From contig WARS01000014.1 of the NCBI GenBank assembly GCA_008933995.1, positions 2,403,192 to 2,467,191 of the forward strand: a stretch of DNA of 64,000 nucleotides, written 5' to 3'. Position 1 is the first letter of the stretch, and every line of letters begins with the position of its first letter. Source of the DNA: Datnioides undecimradiatus (Eukaryota; Chordata; Actinopteri; Lobotiformes; Datnioididae). Positions 1-13,900 of the stretch are shown in pieces. Both the position numbers and the translations under genes were made by a program. The notes under the pieces are model-generated. The model saw only the letters and a program-made list of their open reading frames with translations, ran no database searches and was not told where the DNA came from.

Positions 1-3000
1 GCAGTACTGACAAACTGAGTTCAGGTGTAAAAGGTCTAATCTCCTCGCTACCTGTTTATAGCCTTGTTCCTAAAAGCCTGACACCGCTAACTAACACAGT
101 CAGGGCTGATTTTGAAGTGTCTGTCACAGAACAAAGAAGCGTTAAACCCTGTTTTCAAAGGTCTTATGCCATTAACTGGAGGGAGTAAGCCTTGTATCAA
201 ACTCCTGCCCGTCTTAAGTTGAACTTTGACACTGGAGGACTTCACTGTACTGTGGACTTTCCTCCTCATAGCCCTCCATGTTAAAGTACCTCTCAATCAC
301 CATCTTACCTCTGCTAGACCTTCTCGCTCTTTGCTTCCTCCTCCATCCGATCTCTTTCTCTCTATGCTGCGATCCTCCTCTTCTTCACACCAGGAGGATG
401 GTGCGAGAGGATCACTTTGGTATAAGCTAGGGCAGGCTGGGCCATGTGAGGCTGAACTGGGTTGCGGTGCACAGTGGAGCACTAAGTTGGGGATTTGAAC
501 AGAGCCTCCTGGGGCTCCAGCTCCAGTTCCAGCTTAACATCAGTAGTGGGTATCTCTTCATCTGCCCATGAAAGCATCAGGAGGTTAATACCAACCCTAT
601 AGAGATGAGTGAGAGTGGGGGAGGAACTTCATTGTGCCACACAATTAATTAGACTGCTCCATATCTACATTTAGCTCATTAAAGCCACTTTCAAGGTTCC
701 TCAAAATCTGAAACTGTAGAAAAAAACAAAAAAACCCCAAAGCAGATAACTGCAGATGTTATAGAGAGACAAATGTGCAGAGATGCAGCTGACCATGTGT
801 GAACTGTGATCAAGGGCACATGTTTTCATTGTTCAATCAAAACAAGACATAGTACACAACAGGAAATGCTACCTGCAATCAAAGTGGGTGACATGGGAAT
901 ATGAATGTGCAGTTATGTGGTGTGTTAACAATGCTCACCAAACACTCATCGCATCTGATATGTCGATATTAGCACTTGGATGTCGTTCTGTCTCATAGAA
1001 ACTGAAACCACCAGGTTTGTACATATGCAGAATGTATTACCTTCTACCTTGTGAGGGTGCTTGGCTTGCTTGGCTTCACGTATTCCTTTGTTGATGAAAC
1101 ATGCCTGTTCTCTCACCCCGAGAACAGTGGGAAATGAAAAATGGATGAAAAGCTTTTGAAATAGTGTGTATGATTACCATAACACTTCTACAATAGAGGG
1201 AGTGTGCCTATCATGTATTGTTGCATGTAACACAAAGGCCATGCACTATACAAAAGACACTTGTACCCATGTCCTACAAAGGATGACAATATTTGCGTTA
1301 TTTTCTTCCCTTTTCAATTGATATTGAAGTCCTGTTTCCAGTAAGGGTCTTGTCGTATTCGAACAGCTGAAGTGATTCCTTTTTCATTTCACTTCGCCGC
1401 TCTTCCTTTTAATCTAGCAGCACTAAAGAACTGGGTTCTAGCACAACAAAAAGGTTAGATCTCGCTTTCTGTTTCATCTCGGCCTCCTGTGATCCCCAGG
1501 GAGGTCTCTCTGTGCTCGTCTGCACTGCTTGGCGATGGGAGATTGTGCCAGGGCTCTGTTTGTTTGGCTTTCTTCCCCCTCCTCATCGCGCTGAAATCTG
1601 CCTGACAGTTCGGCAGCATGGCTCAGGCCCCACAGGAGCTACCGTCAGATAAAATGTCACCGTGGCTTTGTTCCACGCGCCCTATAGGCTGGCCAGATGC
1701 ACTGTACACCTGAGAGCCCGGTGGCCAAAGCACAGAGCAAGAGGTGGTGTGGAGACAGAACAGCGTCCGGTCTTGTTATATTTGCTGCACGTGCCACAGC
1801 ACCATTTTGTTAACTGCTTGCCTTTTATCTTCACTGACAAAATCAGCTCTGATGGATGATTAGATTAGAGGATTTAACCTTAGAGCTGTATGATTAAGCC
1901 ACAAATAAATCATATATGGTTGATTGACAGCACTAATTCGCCATCCTTCTACGTTGCAGGCAGGTGTGATTGGATAAAAGCCCACTACCCTCGGCATCAC
2001 TTAACATAACAGCTCCTGAGCCTAAAACTCTTGACATATACTACAGTCAGACCTGATCCGTTTTTCTCTGAAAGGCAGCAGCACCAGACCCAGCTCCTGT
2101 CTCTGAGCCTCAGATGACTCCTCTCACTGTTTCCCTAACGAGGCTCGAGTGAAAAAGCCGACTGGTCCTCTCACCGCTGAGCACTAGGGCGGTTGCCACT
2201 GTCAGCTCCTGTTAGCTCAGTCTCTCCGGTTCACGTTTCAGAAAACACACTCATCCCAAAGGAGCTCATCCGTGCTCCTTCACCCACCCTGACTCCCCTC
2301 ACCCCGCCTCAATAAATTAATAAAAGAAGGAGCAGCTCTCGCAGGTAATTTGATTAAATACGACATCCCTGCTTTAAAGCGCGCGCTGACGAAGCAAAAA
2401 TAAGACGGGACATTGTCGGAAGGAATTGTCACTGTACTTGCACGTGACCCTCGCCCCGGCAGCTATGCTCTCCTCCCTCTGTATCAGCCGAGCATCACCA
2501 CATACTCCATTTTCCAAGGACATCTCTGAGTGTTATTAGATGAAAAATGCTATATGCTCCAGATTACTGGGCTTGTCAGTCACCTAATTTGATGCTATCC
2601 CCACCAGATCTCTTCCCTTAATTGAGTTTCTTTTGCTTTATTCGACAGCAGATGTTTATGAGTTAATATGTTTGAACCGTGGCTGTGCACTGCGTGAGCC
2701 TATGGGCTTATCTAGGGCACATGCTCATACTTTGCAAAACAGACATAGTGTAAACGACAACATGAGCGCAGACTTTCCTTATACACTGAGGACATAAATA
2801 AGTGAAACCAATTTCCACCAAATGAGCTGAGGGAATTGTATTAGCATTTTAGAGGAAAGAACCTAATATAAGGATTCAAACAGTAAATTCTCATATTTTA
2901 GTTAACGCGGTTACTCTGTAATTGCAATGTTATTATCAAAGAAACCGAATCATTGTGATAGTTTATTTCATTGACTCTACTTTTTCCCCTGGTGAACACT

Positions 3001-6000
3001 TCATCTCTTTCTGTGTCGATGTCATTCGTGCTGTCTTCTCCTCCTCCCCTAGGGCCTGAGAGGGCTGACTATAGTTGGGAAGGATGTATCTAGCCACGAT
3101 GTATGAATGGAATGACAAGCCATCTCAGTCAGAGGGGAAACCACTCATTATACAGATTGCATTGCGGTGTTTCTGGGTAGTCAAGGCCAATGTCACCTCT
3201 CTTCAGTCTGGCCACAGCCTGAATGGGCATCGTTTCCCCGTCTCGCAGCCCCCCGCTGGCAGTCTTCGAACTGACACACTTTGTTGTTAACTCTGTATCC
3301 TTCAGAGTCAGAGTTTGCCTTGAGGTCACGAGGGTGGATTACTGACCCAACAACAATGCCAATAATGGGAGGGAAACAGACATGTCCTAATGGAAGAAAG
3401 GATTCTGAATCTTATTAGCAGGACATCTTGCTTCAGTCAATGCTCCAGTAGCCCCTCTGGCTTGACGATAGCATCAGCAGCAAACAGCTAGCAGGTGCAG
3501 AGCAGAAATAAAGCCAATTGTGTTGATCGAATCATCCCCCGTTCTACCACCCCGCATCTATTCCTTCACTTGAGCGTCCACTAACTGGCTGTGCTATGGA
3601 TAATGCTCTCTACTGTCAATAAATGCTCTCAATGGTGCTATCAAGACATATGCTGATGACAATACGTTCCTCTTGTCTTTGATAGGTTAACTATGCTGCA
3701 ATAGCTCCCATGTTGGGAGACAGGTGGTTAACTGCTCCTCCTGTCTCTGGCCTGGGATAAGTGGAGAGTGTTGTGGCTCGCTGTCAGCAGCGACCCTACC
3801 TGTGGCTGAAAACCCTGCAACCTTGCTACCTGTAGCAGCTGTTGCAATGGTGGCAGGTTTGTACCATATTGAGCTCCTGAGTTGAGCCTTATCTCCCCCC
3901 AGCCTGAGAACCCACGGTTCTGTCCTCAGGATTGGCATGGGGAACAGCCTTGAGTGGCAGGCTCCTGCTCTAATTAAACCTGCAGAAGCATTAGTCCCGC
4001 TTGTGAGCAGTGTGAGAGTTTTCATAATTACCCGTGCAATTCATTCATTATTTAACTTAACGAGGTAGCTCGGTGGCCAAACATACAGTGGATTGGAGGC
4101 CTAATTTGGGAAAATGCCATAAAGATATTGGATACCTGAGGTTTTTGCCCCAGCCACCTGTAAAGCTTTTGGATGATGAGGGATCAGGAGTAATGACTGA
4201 ATATTTGGTCTTATTAACTTTGAAAGTGTCTGCTGGTGATGTAGGCAAACACACACAAAAGTACTCTTATTGCAATGTCTATTAAGTTCAAATGAAATGT
4301 AAGTATGACCTTTCTAAGCTCCTTAATTCAGCTAAATTGGCTCCAGAGGAGGCTAATTTAGCCTTTTACAACATGGGGGGAAATGGGCATTAGAGCAGTG
4401 GTGCCACCAGCAAATGGCACTGGACCCTGACTTGTTTGCACAGAAAAATGTGTTAGCTTACTATCTCATAAAGATTGGACTCTCCCTGCTCTTAAAGGCC
4501 TTAAAGACATTTTTTTCATCTAAACTATTTATTCCCACCCTACTGCTGGTATTACCATTATAATTTTGATCACAGCGGTATTGTTAGTAAATGTAATTGG
4601 GTGTTTACATTAAAATGCAAATGTAGCCCATAAAAGCACGCAGTCAGCATTTTATAATCCTGCATGAAAAATGCTACCTTATAGAAAGGGCATACGTTTA
4701 GTTGCAAGAACTGAGACACCAAATCATACAGGGTTGTACTTAGAACCCAGCCTGCTCCAACCTGGGGTGATAATTGATACACAATTCGTGCCAAAAATGA
4801 TGGGGGCGGATGATCAAGTTAGACTGGTGTGATACAACCCTGTAAAATTATTGAGTCAGGAGATAATCTGTTTTGATGCAGCCCTTATACCGCTTATGAT
4901 AATTCACATCATCTGATATTCTTACTCATACATAACAGCTGGACCCACTGATCACAGCCAGAGCTTGAGTCATCCGGCCTATGCCCGTTCATATTTCATG
5001 AAGAAAAATGTAAAGGCGAAACATCCTCTGTGCAGTTTCGTTGTCGGGTGAAAACCTTGTAAATCCAGTTCTGCTGATTTCGACATTTCAAAGAATTAAA
5101 CCCGTATGAGTCAGGAACAACAGTACGACAGTGAAGCGCAACTTAAAGTCTGAATTCGACTTACATGGTCTGACACTTTTAACAGTTAATATGATCTGTG
5201 TCATTGAATTTCTGCCACTCAGGAAGCCATATCCATTTTAATCCCTGTCAAGCATTGTTAACTTGTTTACGGCTGTATTAAGCACCAGATATGCTGCCTC
5301 AGAGAGAGGTATATAGCCTGTGGCTATTTACTTCTGATGAAAGCATTAGGCTCACAGCAGTGTTACAGAAACAATGAATTGAATTACACATATGTTCCTG
5401 TGTAGTGCAGTCTGTATACCCTGTATTTTTTTGATTTCATCAAATATTTATGGAATTCTGACATCTATTTTCATGGAAATATTACTTATGTTGGTCCATG
5501 CCGTACTGCGCATATGTGAAATGATGGCCATGTTTACATTAGGCTTAGCTTACTTGTAGCTGGGTTGCTGCTCATGCATTTCTATTGTCACTGCTGTGTT
5601 TGCAGCACAGCTCGCTGTTGACTTAAGGACTACTGACTTTGAGAGAGCAAGATTAGAATATACAGTATAAAGTAAAAGCCCGAAGATCTATGGCATTGTT
5701 GCAAGTGTAAACCAGTTCAAACAAAGCAGCATGCATGGTGTTACCAGCACAGAGATATCACATCACAAATCAGACAAAAGCCAGAGTAAAGCCACTTCCT
5801 CACCCTCCACTACAGGGAAATAGAATAGCATTACCAGACTTGTAACTGTGCTCCAGTGACCCAGAAACACATATTTCTAATTGTTCTAGCTGGCCTCTGG
5901 GGCTTCCTTCACAAAGCTATGACCTCTTTACAATCAGACCACAGCGCACAGCCCATCAGGACCAAAAGGAAAGCCCGACTGAATATGATCCCCTCAGGCA

Positions 6001-7908
6001 TGGGACTTCTCCCCTGAGTAGACGACTCCAAATGCCACCTCCATGGCTGTCTGTGAGTCATTTTATATGCAGTTGCACAGACACAAGTGCTCATACACTG
6101 GAAAAAAAAAAAAAATCAAACACACATTTTGCACTTATGCACACAAAAGTCAAACACCCTCAGACAGCTCTATTTGTTCTCCCTATCCCCTTGAAAGTGC
6201 ACCCAAGACCAAACGAAGGCGAGACGGACTGTGTATGCTTTTTCAACCTTTCTCCTTCTTGGACAATCTAATAACATCAGACCACGGTGATGCAGCAAGG
6301 TCGGCCCCCGGTGCAAGGTCACTCTCTGCTGGGTCCATGGCTGAAGAGGTGTGCTAAGAGAAAGGGAGGGGAGCGGCAAGCGCACAGCCAGTTAGGCCAG
6401 ATCTGATCCCAGAACCAAGAGCCCCTCTGATTACTGTATAATACATTTATAATTGAGAGTGATAAGGTCTGTGCCATTTCAAATGTTGCAAGCGTGCTGC
6501 TGATAATTAGTGACCCTGGAGAACAGGCTGTCTGTTCTTTCACAGTGCAGCGAGAAGCGGGTGCTTGTGATGAGATCCTTGCTGATGCTGACAAAATAAA
6601 AGCCACCAAAACAGCTGAGAGATGAAGAATTAAGCAGTTATCGACAACAATCTTATCAGCAGGCAAAGTATGCTTTAAAAAAAGACTCACAACTTCTTTT
6701 GCAATACCGTTTGGGCCTTTGAAACAATAATCTCTATAGTCTGGAAAATATTATCCACCAGAGTCCTCTCTATCTGTTTTCTGGGGGACATGTCAGGGGC
6801 TAATTGTTAAGAATTGAGTTATTGAGCTGTATGCCCTTCTCCAGCCCCTGAAGGACTAACACCAATACAAATAGCTTCCAAACACTATTGGAATTCCACT
6901 GGAGTGCCCCTGACTTACCCCAGCCATAATATTGTTCTAATAATTGGAGCTCACAGGCCATCAAATATCATGCCGGTTTGTTCAATTGATTCAGACAGAG
7001 TAAAGGAGGGGAAAAAAACATGCATTTGCAAAATTCCCATTTGTAATCTGAATAGCATTCCTCCTCTCTGTTTTTTTAATGATGGAAAATTTTGCGAGGC
7101 GAAAGCATTTTGTAATTTGTCCTCCGGCTAACTTTTATGTAATATGGTATGCAGGGTTGTTAGGACTTGGACTGCCCTACAAACAAGTACACATGCACAC
7201 ACTGTGCACAACTAAGCTGTATCATTTGGCTCCAAGTACAAAGTTGACATTACACCTGCCTCACAAATGGAAATACATTGGTGATAGCTGCACCAAAAAT
7301 ACCATAATTGGATACATAATCAGGTAATTCGATAGGATTCATTTTGATAGCATTCTGCTCAAATTGAATAGTTGAAAAGCAGAAGTGGGGTGTCAACTGC
7401 CTGCTTGCCATGTTCTGCAGCCACCGCTGCGGCACTGAAACGATGAGAGCTATATCACAGCCCATCAGTAAAGGCAGGGGATTACTTTTTGCAGGAGACT
7501 GCTGACTTGACACGCGGCAGAATGAGGTTGAGTGAAGGCAAGTGGCAGAGCCGGATGATAATGAAAACAGTTGTGATAAAGATGTAATGGATGTGGGATC
7601 AGGGTAAAAACATTCATGAATAATATCACAGGGAAGGTGTGTGACGTGGATTGACTTGGTTTGATTACGCACAGACAATCTGCACTTTAAAATACGTCCC
7701 TGCCGACTCCTTTTGCACAGACTGCTCTTATCACCTGAGAGCAGGACGGAAGCGGCAATGTGTCCTATCAAACAGTTGTCGTTCAGAAGTGTTTGAACAT
7801 GTTTTAAAGCATTTCAAGTGCAAACGGAGTTTAATTAGAATGGCTGCTGATTAGCACTGCCGCGGATAAAGACGAGTGTCCAAAGAATATCAACAGTGCC
7901 TCAGCCAC

Positions 7909-7913
7909 TGTGT

Positions 7914-7953
<40 letters not shown>

Positions 7954-7970
7954 GTGTGTGTGTGTGTGCG
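7909..7970. repeat. (GT)n microsatellite, interrupted
   Basis: A run of GT dinucleotides of about 60 bp, interrupted by GA near 7919 and AG near 7952. It is a typical vertebrate microsatellite in the nlgn3 intron and probably length-polymorphic. Confidence 0.95.
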
Positions 7971-10900
7971 TCTCTCATCTGGCTGGGGCTCTAAACATCA
8001 AAGTCAAAAAATGGAAGAAATGCTGCTGTATGAAAGAAACTGTGACTATAGTAAAGAGATGAGACTAATCAATAACATTAAAACATGTGCAGCTGATGGT
8101 TCAGTTTGTTTTGCACCTTTGTGTTCTTTTCAAAGCATGGTACAATATTGTGCTGGAGCCAATGCATGTGGGTGTGCATAGTGGTAAAGAGGGATATATG
8201 CTCCTGTGAGATAAAGTAAAGCAAACATGTTTTTTTCTGCTGGTGTGCTGCTGCATGTATGAGAGATGGTTGTAACTGGGTAGAGAACACCGTATTTTTT
8301 ATATTTCACATATTTGTATTCTTGAAAAACCTTTGCTGCTTTCTCTCAGGAGCAGCTAGGTGCTGTAATTGCTGAGTGTAAATGTGCTAACTAGCTCTGC
8401 CTCCCTGCTCCATTCACCCCGGTATACAATATACCCAAAGGGAAGCGTGAATAATAAAGACTTCAAATGACAAGCACGCAGCAGGGTTAATGATAAAGGT
8501 CAACTTGCCAGCATGCAGCCAGTGAGTGTAAAGGACAAGTGGCATGGGGTCACAACTCACACGGGCTCCTGGCCAATATATGGGAGCAGGACCCACAATG
8601 CTCCAGAACCAGATGAGAGCTGCTACTCTGCGGCAACCGTTCCCTGAGCGGCTGCCATGTGCTGCGCACTTCACTGATGCTTTTATTAGCCTGTTATGTC
8701 GTGTTAGCAATGACAGAAACTAATACAGTTTGATATGGGAAAACACAGCAAGGCTCATATCAGTGTAAACAAAACAGGAACAGATGAGCTCTCAGAATAT
8801 GAGGGGAGGAATCTTGGTACAGTATATGCTAGTGAGGTTGTGGATTTTTCAGTCATCCACTCACACTGCAGAAGAGAGGCAGGATATTCGAGTGCAGCGA
8901 CTGTGCTATTGAAAAATATCACGGAAAGAGACAGAGACGGCGCTCCAGAGGCCCAGCGTCAGTTTGACTGGCAGCTCCACAGAGAGAATGTCAGCCAACA
9001 CCTGAAGCAACACAACTCCAACAAGACATTCAGGATTTATCAACACATTTCACTGCTATTATTCATGAGAAAACTGGCATTCAGCAGCACCTGACGCTCA
9101 CATCAGTCCCGCATGATATTTACAAGAATCCCTTGAACTTTTTTTTTTGCCTTCGAGGAACAAAGCCTCTTTCTGTTCCATGGACTAATCTCAATTAAGC
9201 CCTGCTGTTGATTAGGTACCTTGTGCACAGTTTTTTAAAATCGGTACAGAACGGGCACTGTAAAAAAAAAATGAAAAAGTGTGAATCCTCCAGCATCAGG
9301 TCTGAATGAAGTTATTTTTTTTCCCCCATTAATTCAAATTATAATTCTGTCACTCATCAATTTACATAGCTTAAAATTAAATCCCCGGGTGAATATGTAT
9401 CATTTCACCCATCATCACAGCCTTTATTGTTTATTGTGATACTGTGACTTGCAAAAGTTGTATTTGTGCTGAATAGCCCTTTAAGATCTTTAGAGGAGAA
9501 CCAAACCCTTAAAAAACATGTTTAATCCTCTGATAAACATTAAAAAAAAAAAAAAAATCAAATTAAGTGACGAGCTAAAAAAACACCCTGAACAAAAACA
9601 AAACTCTGCAACATGTGTGCATAAATCAATATCTGATTTAGGCAAATGTTCATTTTATGAAAACACATATCTTGCATTGTTCTGCACACACACTCACATG
9701 CTCAGGCCATGTGCATGCAGGAACCTTCCTTTATTTAACCTGATTCCCGTTGCATGTTACGATGCCATTTTAATTTGTTTCCCTTTATCTTTTTTTTCAG
9801 GTTATTTACATGCAAACCGTGTCTGATTTACTTTGTAAATATGTAATTTTCAAATGAATTGCTCGATATCAACCATCTGCACTACTTCCTTTCCTCAGTA
9901 AGCTGCTTTGTAATTTCATTTTCCCCCTTCAGGCCGCTGCTGATACATAACTTTCTTGCTGTTGTTGTTGTTTGCTTACATTAGAATCAAAACAAATCAA
10001 TCCTCAGCAATACACTGACGAGAAATTTTGAATTCTAGTCATGAAGCACCAAAGGCAGGTCAGGATGAGCGACTGGTGTGTAGCTGTGCGTTGTTCTCAA
10101 ACTACCGATCTCAGAGATTTCTAAAAATGGACACAGACGCAGTGTTGTCTTTATATAAATTCTCTTAAGCTCGATTATTTCACATGTAAAGACATTTCAA
10201 ACATTCTAAGCTGTCTCAAAAACATTAAACACTGAACTAGTTTATAGCATCAAATTAAGAACAGCCTGCCTCTGTTTCTGTATTTGTAATTATAATCCAT
10301 CCAAAGCTGTAGCCACCACTGCACGACCACTGTCCATGGTGCTGAATCCTGGGTGTTCCCTGACATTGGCTCTGATGGGCAGGAATCCCACTGGCAGGGA
10401 CTGATGGCTAATAGTTTGCTTTGACTGATCAGCCCTATTTTTTGCTTCACCTGCCAAGCTCACTATATAAACCTTGCTGTCCCGGATCCTAGCTGCTGAG
10501 TCCTAGAGATACTAATGCCAAGCTCCCTCGACTCCAGTCAGTCCTGCCTCATTAAGAGAGTTTTCTTTTTTTCTGTGGCCACTTCAGGTAGTTTTTGCCT
10601 GCGTGTTCTGGCAGTACATTGCTTTGTTTGCTTGTTTGAGCAAACAAAAGGATTTAGTTTGTTTGAAGTTTAGATTAGAAGTTTAGTTACAAAATGATGC
10701 ATGTGGTGTGTTCTCTGCACTCAGGTCCAGTTGGACAACAGTAAACTAATAAACATAGTAGAGTATGAGCATAAGTTTTGAATGTCTACTGGTGTAGGGG
10801 AAGCTATATTAATATTGGATTATCAAGTTTGAAAATTTAAAATTTGTATAATTTTTACATGGTAATTTTGAAATTTACATCAAAAGTTATCGTGTCACTG

Positions 10901-13900
10901 TTCGTAGTGTGTGTTTTTAGTAACATTCACTTGCCACAAAATCCTTATACTTTTTACACAGTTAGACTATTTAGCTAATTGGCTAAAGGAGCCAGTCCTA
11001 ACCTTAAAGAAAAGTACCCAAAACTTATTTAACATTTTCCAAATAACACAAATAAAACTCAAAGATGAAGATGATTTTTGGGCTTCTAAACAAGTTCAAA
11101 CTTCAAAACGGGAGACTGCAGCTCACAACTTACCGAGATAACACTATTCTTTCTTAGCCACGACAAATGACTAGACCTGGAACATAATGTAACATCTGTG
11201 TAACAACCTAACCTTAACTTAGCAATTTATTGTGGCTTTGTCAAACCAAAAGAAGTGGCAGGTCATTAAAATGTTCATATGGGTCACAAATGATCTGTTT
11301 TGTCATTTTACGTGTGAGGACTTATTGTGAGGCCAGATTCTTTATCCACATTTCTACGAAAACACACAACTAATCAGGCTCACATAATGATGCCTACAGA
11401 CAGGCACAGAGTCACCTGAAATGACTGCAGAAGTTACATAAGCAGAAAGCAGTCAAGCAAAGGTAGCGCCCACAGAATTCCTTGTATGGTGGCTTACTAC
11501 AACAAAGCCCTTCCAGTGTGTTCTAATTCTCTACATTTCCCTCCAGAGTATCTCCCCCTTCATGGAGCTGAAAAGACTGGATGGGCAAAAGAGATGGTGG
11601 AAAATCCCACTTGGATCAATTTTATACCAATCAAGGCTCCTAAATAGTGAGGGAGATGAAGTTGAACTAAGTTGGACTGCAGCCACTGCTCCGTTCGCTA
11701 CAGCCTATAAGGATATATTGCACCTCTGTTTCACACCGCAGCAGAAAATTACTGTATTTTCTTCAGGGCGGTTCAGTGGAAATGCTCTCCTGCACTTTTG
11801 ATAGACCTCCTTGGGGTTACGGCACATTCAGAAGCACATATGACCCTATAAAATTAGCTCTCATAGGAGAAAGGTGGTACTAGCTTGATGGGTAATATAA
11901 CCTGTCAAGGATATATTGCCACCAATTTGCTTACTATCAGCCCTCTGTGGATACTTTGTTTTAAGTATGAGCGCTACACTGGATATCTGCCTCTGTATTG
12001 TGTTATATTAACAGCACCCATATCTTTCTCAAAGCTCCAAGCAGTCACGATTCCCCCTCAACGGGCATAATTCTCACCTCTGTCCTATTTTAATAATACC
12101 AAACTCCTACTCGAGAGGTGTGATTAAAAGCACTGTGGCCAGACCTTGTTCACACGCTGTCCCTCCTAACCTTCCTCCCTCTGATTGGTGCAGAGGTACC
12201 CACTGTACCCGTGCATCACACACTGTTATTTTGCTCCCCCCTCCTCTCCCCTCCCCTCCAGCTGTGCTGCCCACTTCATCCATTATCCCAAAATGTCCAC
12301 CTACCTTTGCTTAGCAATCTCCTTCACTACCACCTCAAGTGCCACTCTTTACCGACCACACCCCCGGGGGTCGTCACTAATCCAACCTCATTCCCCTCCC
12401 CATTCTTCTCCTCCTCCTACTTTCACCTTGTCAATTTAACATCCTGCTCCTCACCCTCTTCAGACTCCTGCCTCCCGCCTCTCTTAGCCCCTCTGCAGCA
12501 GCGCTTCGTGGTGGCAGCTGTGGAGAGTGCCTCCCACACATGCGAGGACTGCTGACCTTGGCGGTTAGGTTTGGCCGCTGCTATGATTAATGCCTCTACA
12601 AGACAAGAAGCAAGTACCTCTACCTGCCTGGCCAATATATATCTCCTCACACACATCATTCCTGTCTAAGGGCACACCTGATGATGGACAAATCTTAACC
12701 TCCGTCCTTCCTCTTGCTGCACTCTCTTGCTCTAATCCTCCCCCTTCTTACCTTCACAATGCTGCTGAGAAGGAGTAAAAAAAACTGAAAAGGAGGGAGT
12801 TTTAGATTTGCACGCTTTTGTTTCTTTTTTTGTTTTGTTTTTTTTTTACTCCTCTGAATGATCAAACATGGCGCACTGGGCTCATCTGGAAGGTGTACAT
12901 GCTGGCTTCCGTTCGATAAGGCTGTTACCTGTACGTATTTTGCCCTGAGGAAGAAGAAGCGCCTGTGTGTTTTTTGGTTGTGAAGTTAAAAATCCCTCAA
13001 GGACAAATGCACTAAGAAGAAAAGCTGTGCTGCCATTAGGAGCCCCATACTCCCTCCTAGAGCAGAGTATAAAGCAAAACAAAGCATTCAAGCAATGAAT
13101 CACCACAGATAGATCTTTCAGGCGCCATAAACAAGAAGCCCAATACGAGTTGGGAATAGACTAAAGTTATAAAAAGTCTCAGAAATACAAATATTCACCT
13201 TCGGGTATACAATATATCATGCCTGTGCCATCTTCTGACGGAGTGATATTTGTTCAAAGACTTCATACGATGTTCTCATTTAATTGACTCTCAGTCCCTG
13301 TGTCAATATCTCCATGGGGAGACAAAACAGTAATTTGCAGTTCCCACTACCCAGACTGCTTTGTTTTATTTGTGGCATTTTGTACCCTTCAATCTACTTC
13401 AGGTTGGTAATGCCAGTAATTTAGCATTACTAAGTGCTCCGGTCTGATTCATGTGCTGTTTTAGACCTCCACAGATATGTTCAGGAAATTTTTGTTCTGT
13501 ATTTATGTAGTTTCGTTTGGCCTTGGGAGTACCATAATACATCAATTATAACATTTACACATTCCACAGTAGGGTGTTATATAGCTGATATGCTATGCAA
13601 TGACACATTAAAGGTTGAAGGGACCTTCAATTTATATCCTTGAGAAAGCAAGGTCATTCTGCAGTTGCCAGGCAATAAACCAGTCCAAATACGCCTAAGT
13701 ATAGCAGGTCACACAAAAGTCCCATGTTGGTGGGAATATATTTTGGGATTTACTAGTGTGGCTATTAAAAGGGCATCTGGCTCTGAAAGCAAAGGCGAAG
13801 GCCAGTCGGGGATTCACACAAAACTCTGAAAACGTCTATTTGTGCAAGTTAATAGCCTCTGCCACAAAAAACCAAAGGTGAAAGAATAGCTTAATCACTG

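Noticed and set aside
7250..7771. 173-codon open frame on the minus strand
   Set aside because: No recognisable domain, no family similarity I can name, low-complexity serine-rich composition, no exon-like splice context; long random frames are expected in 64 kb of six frames.
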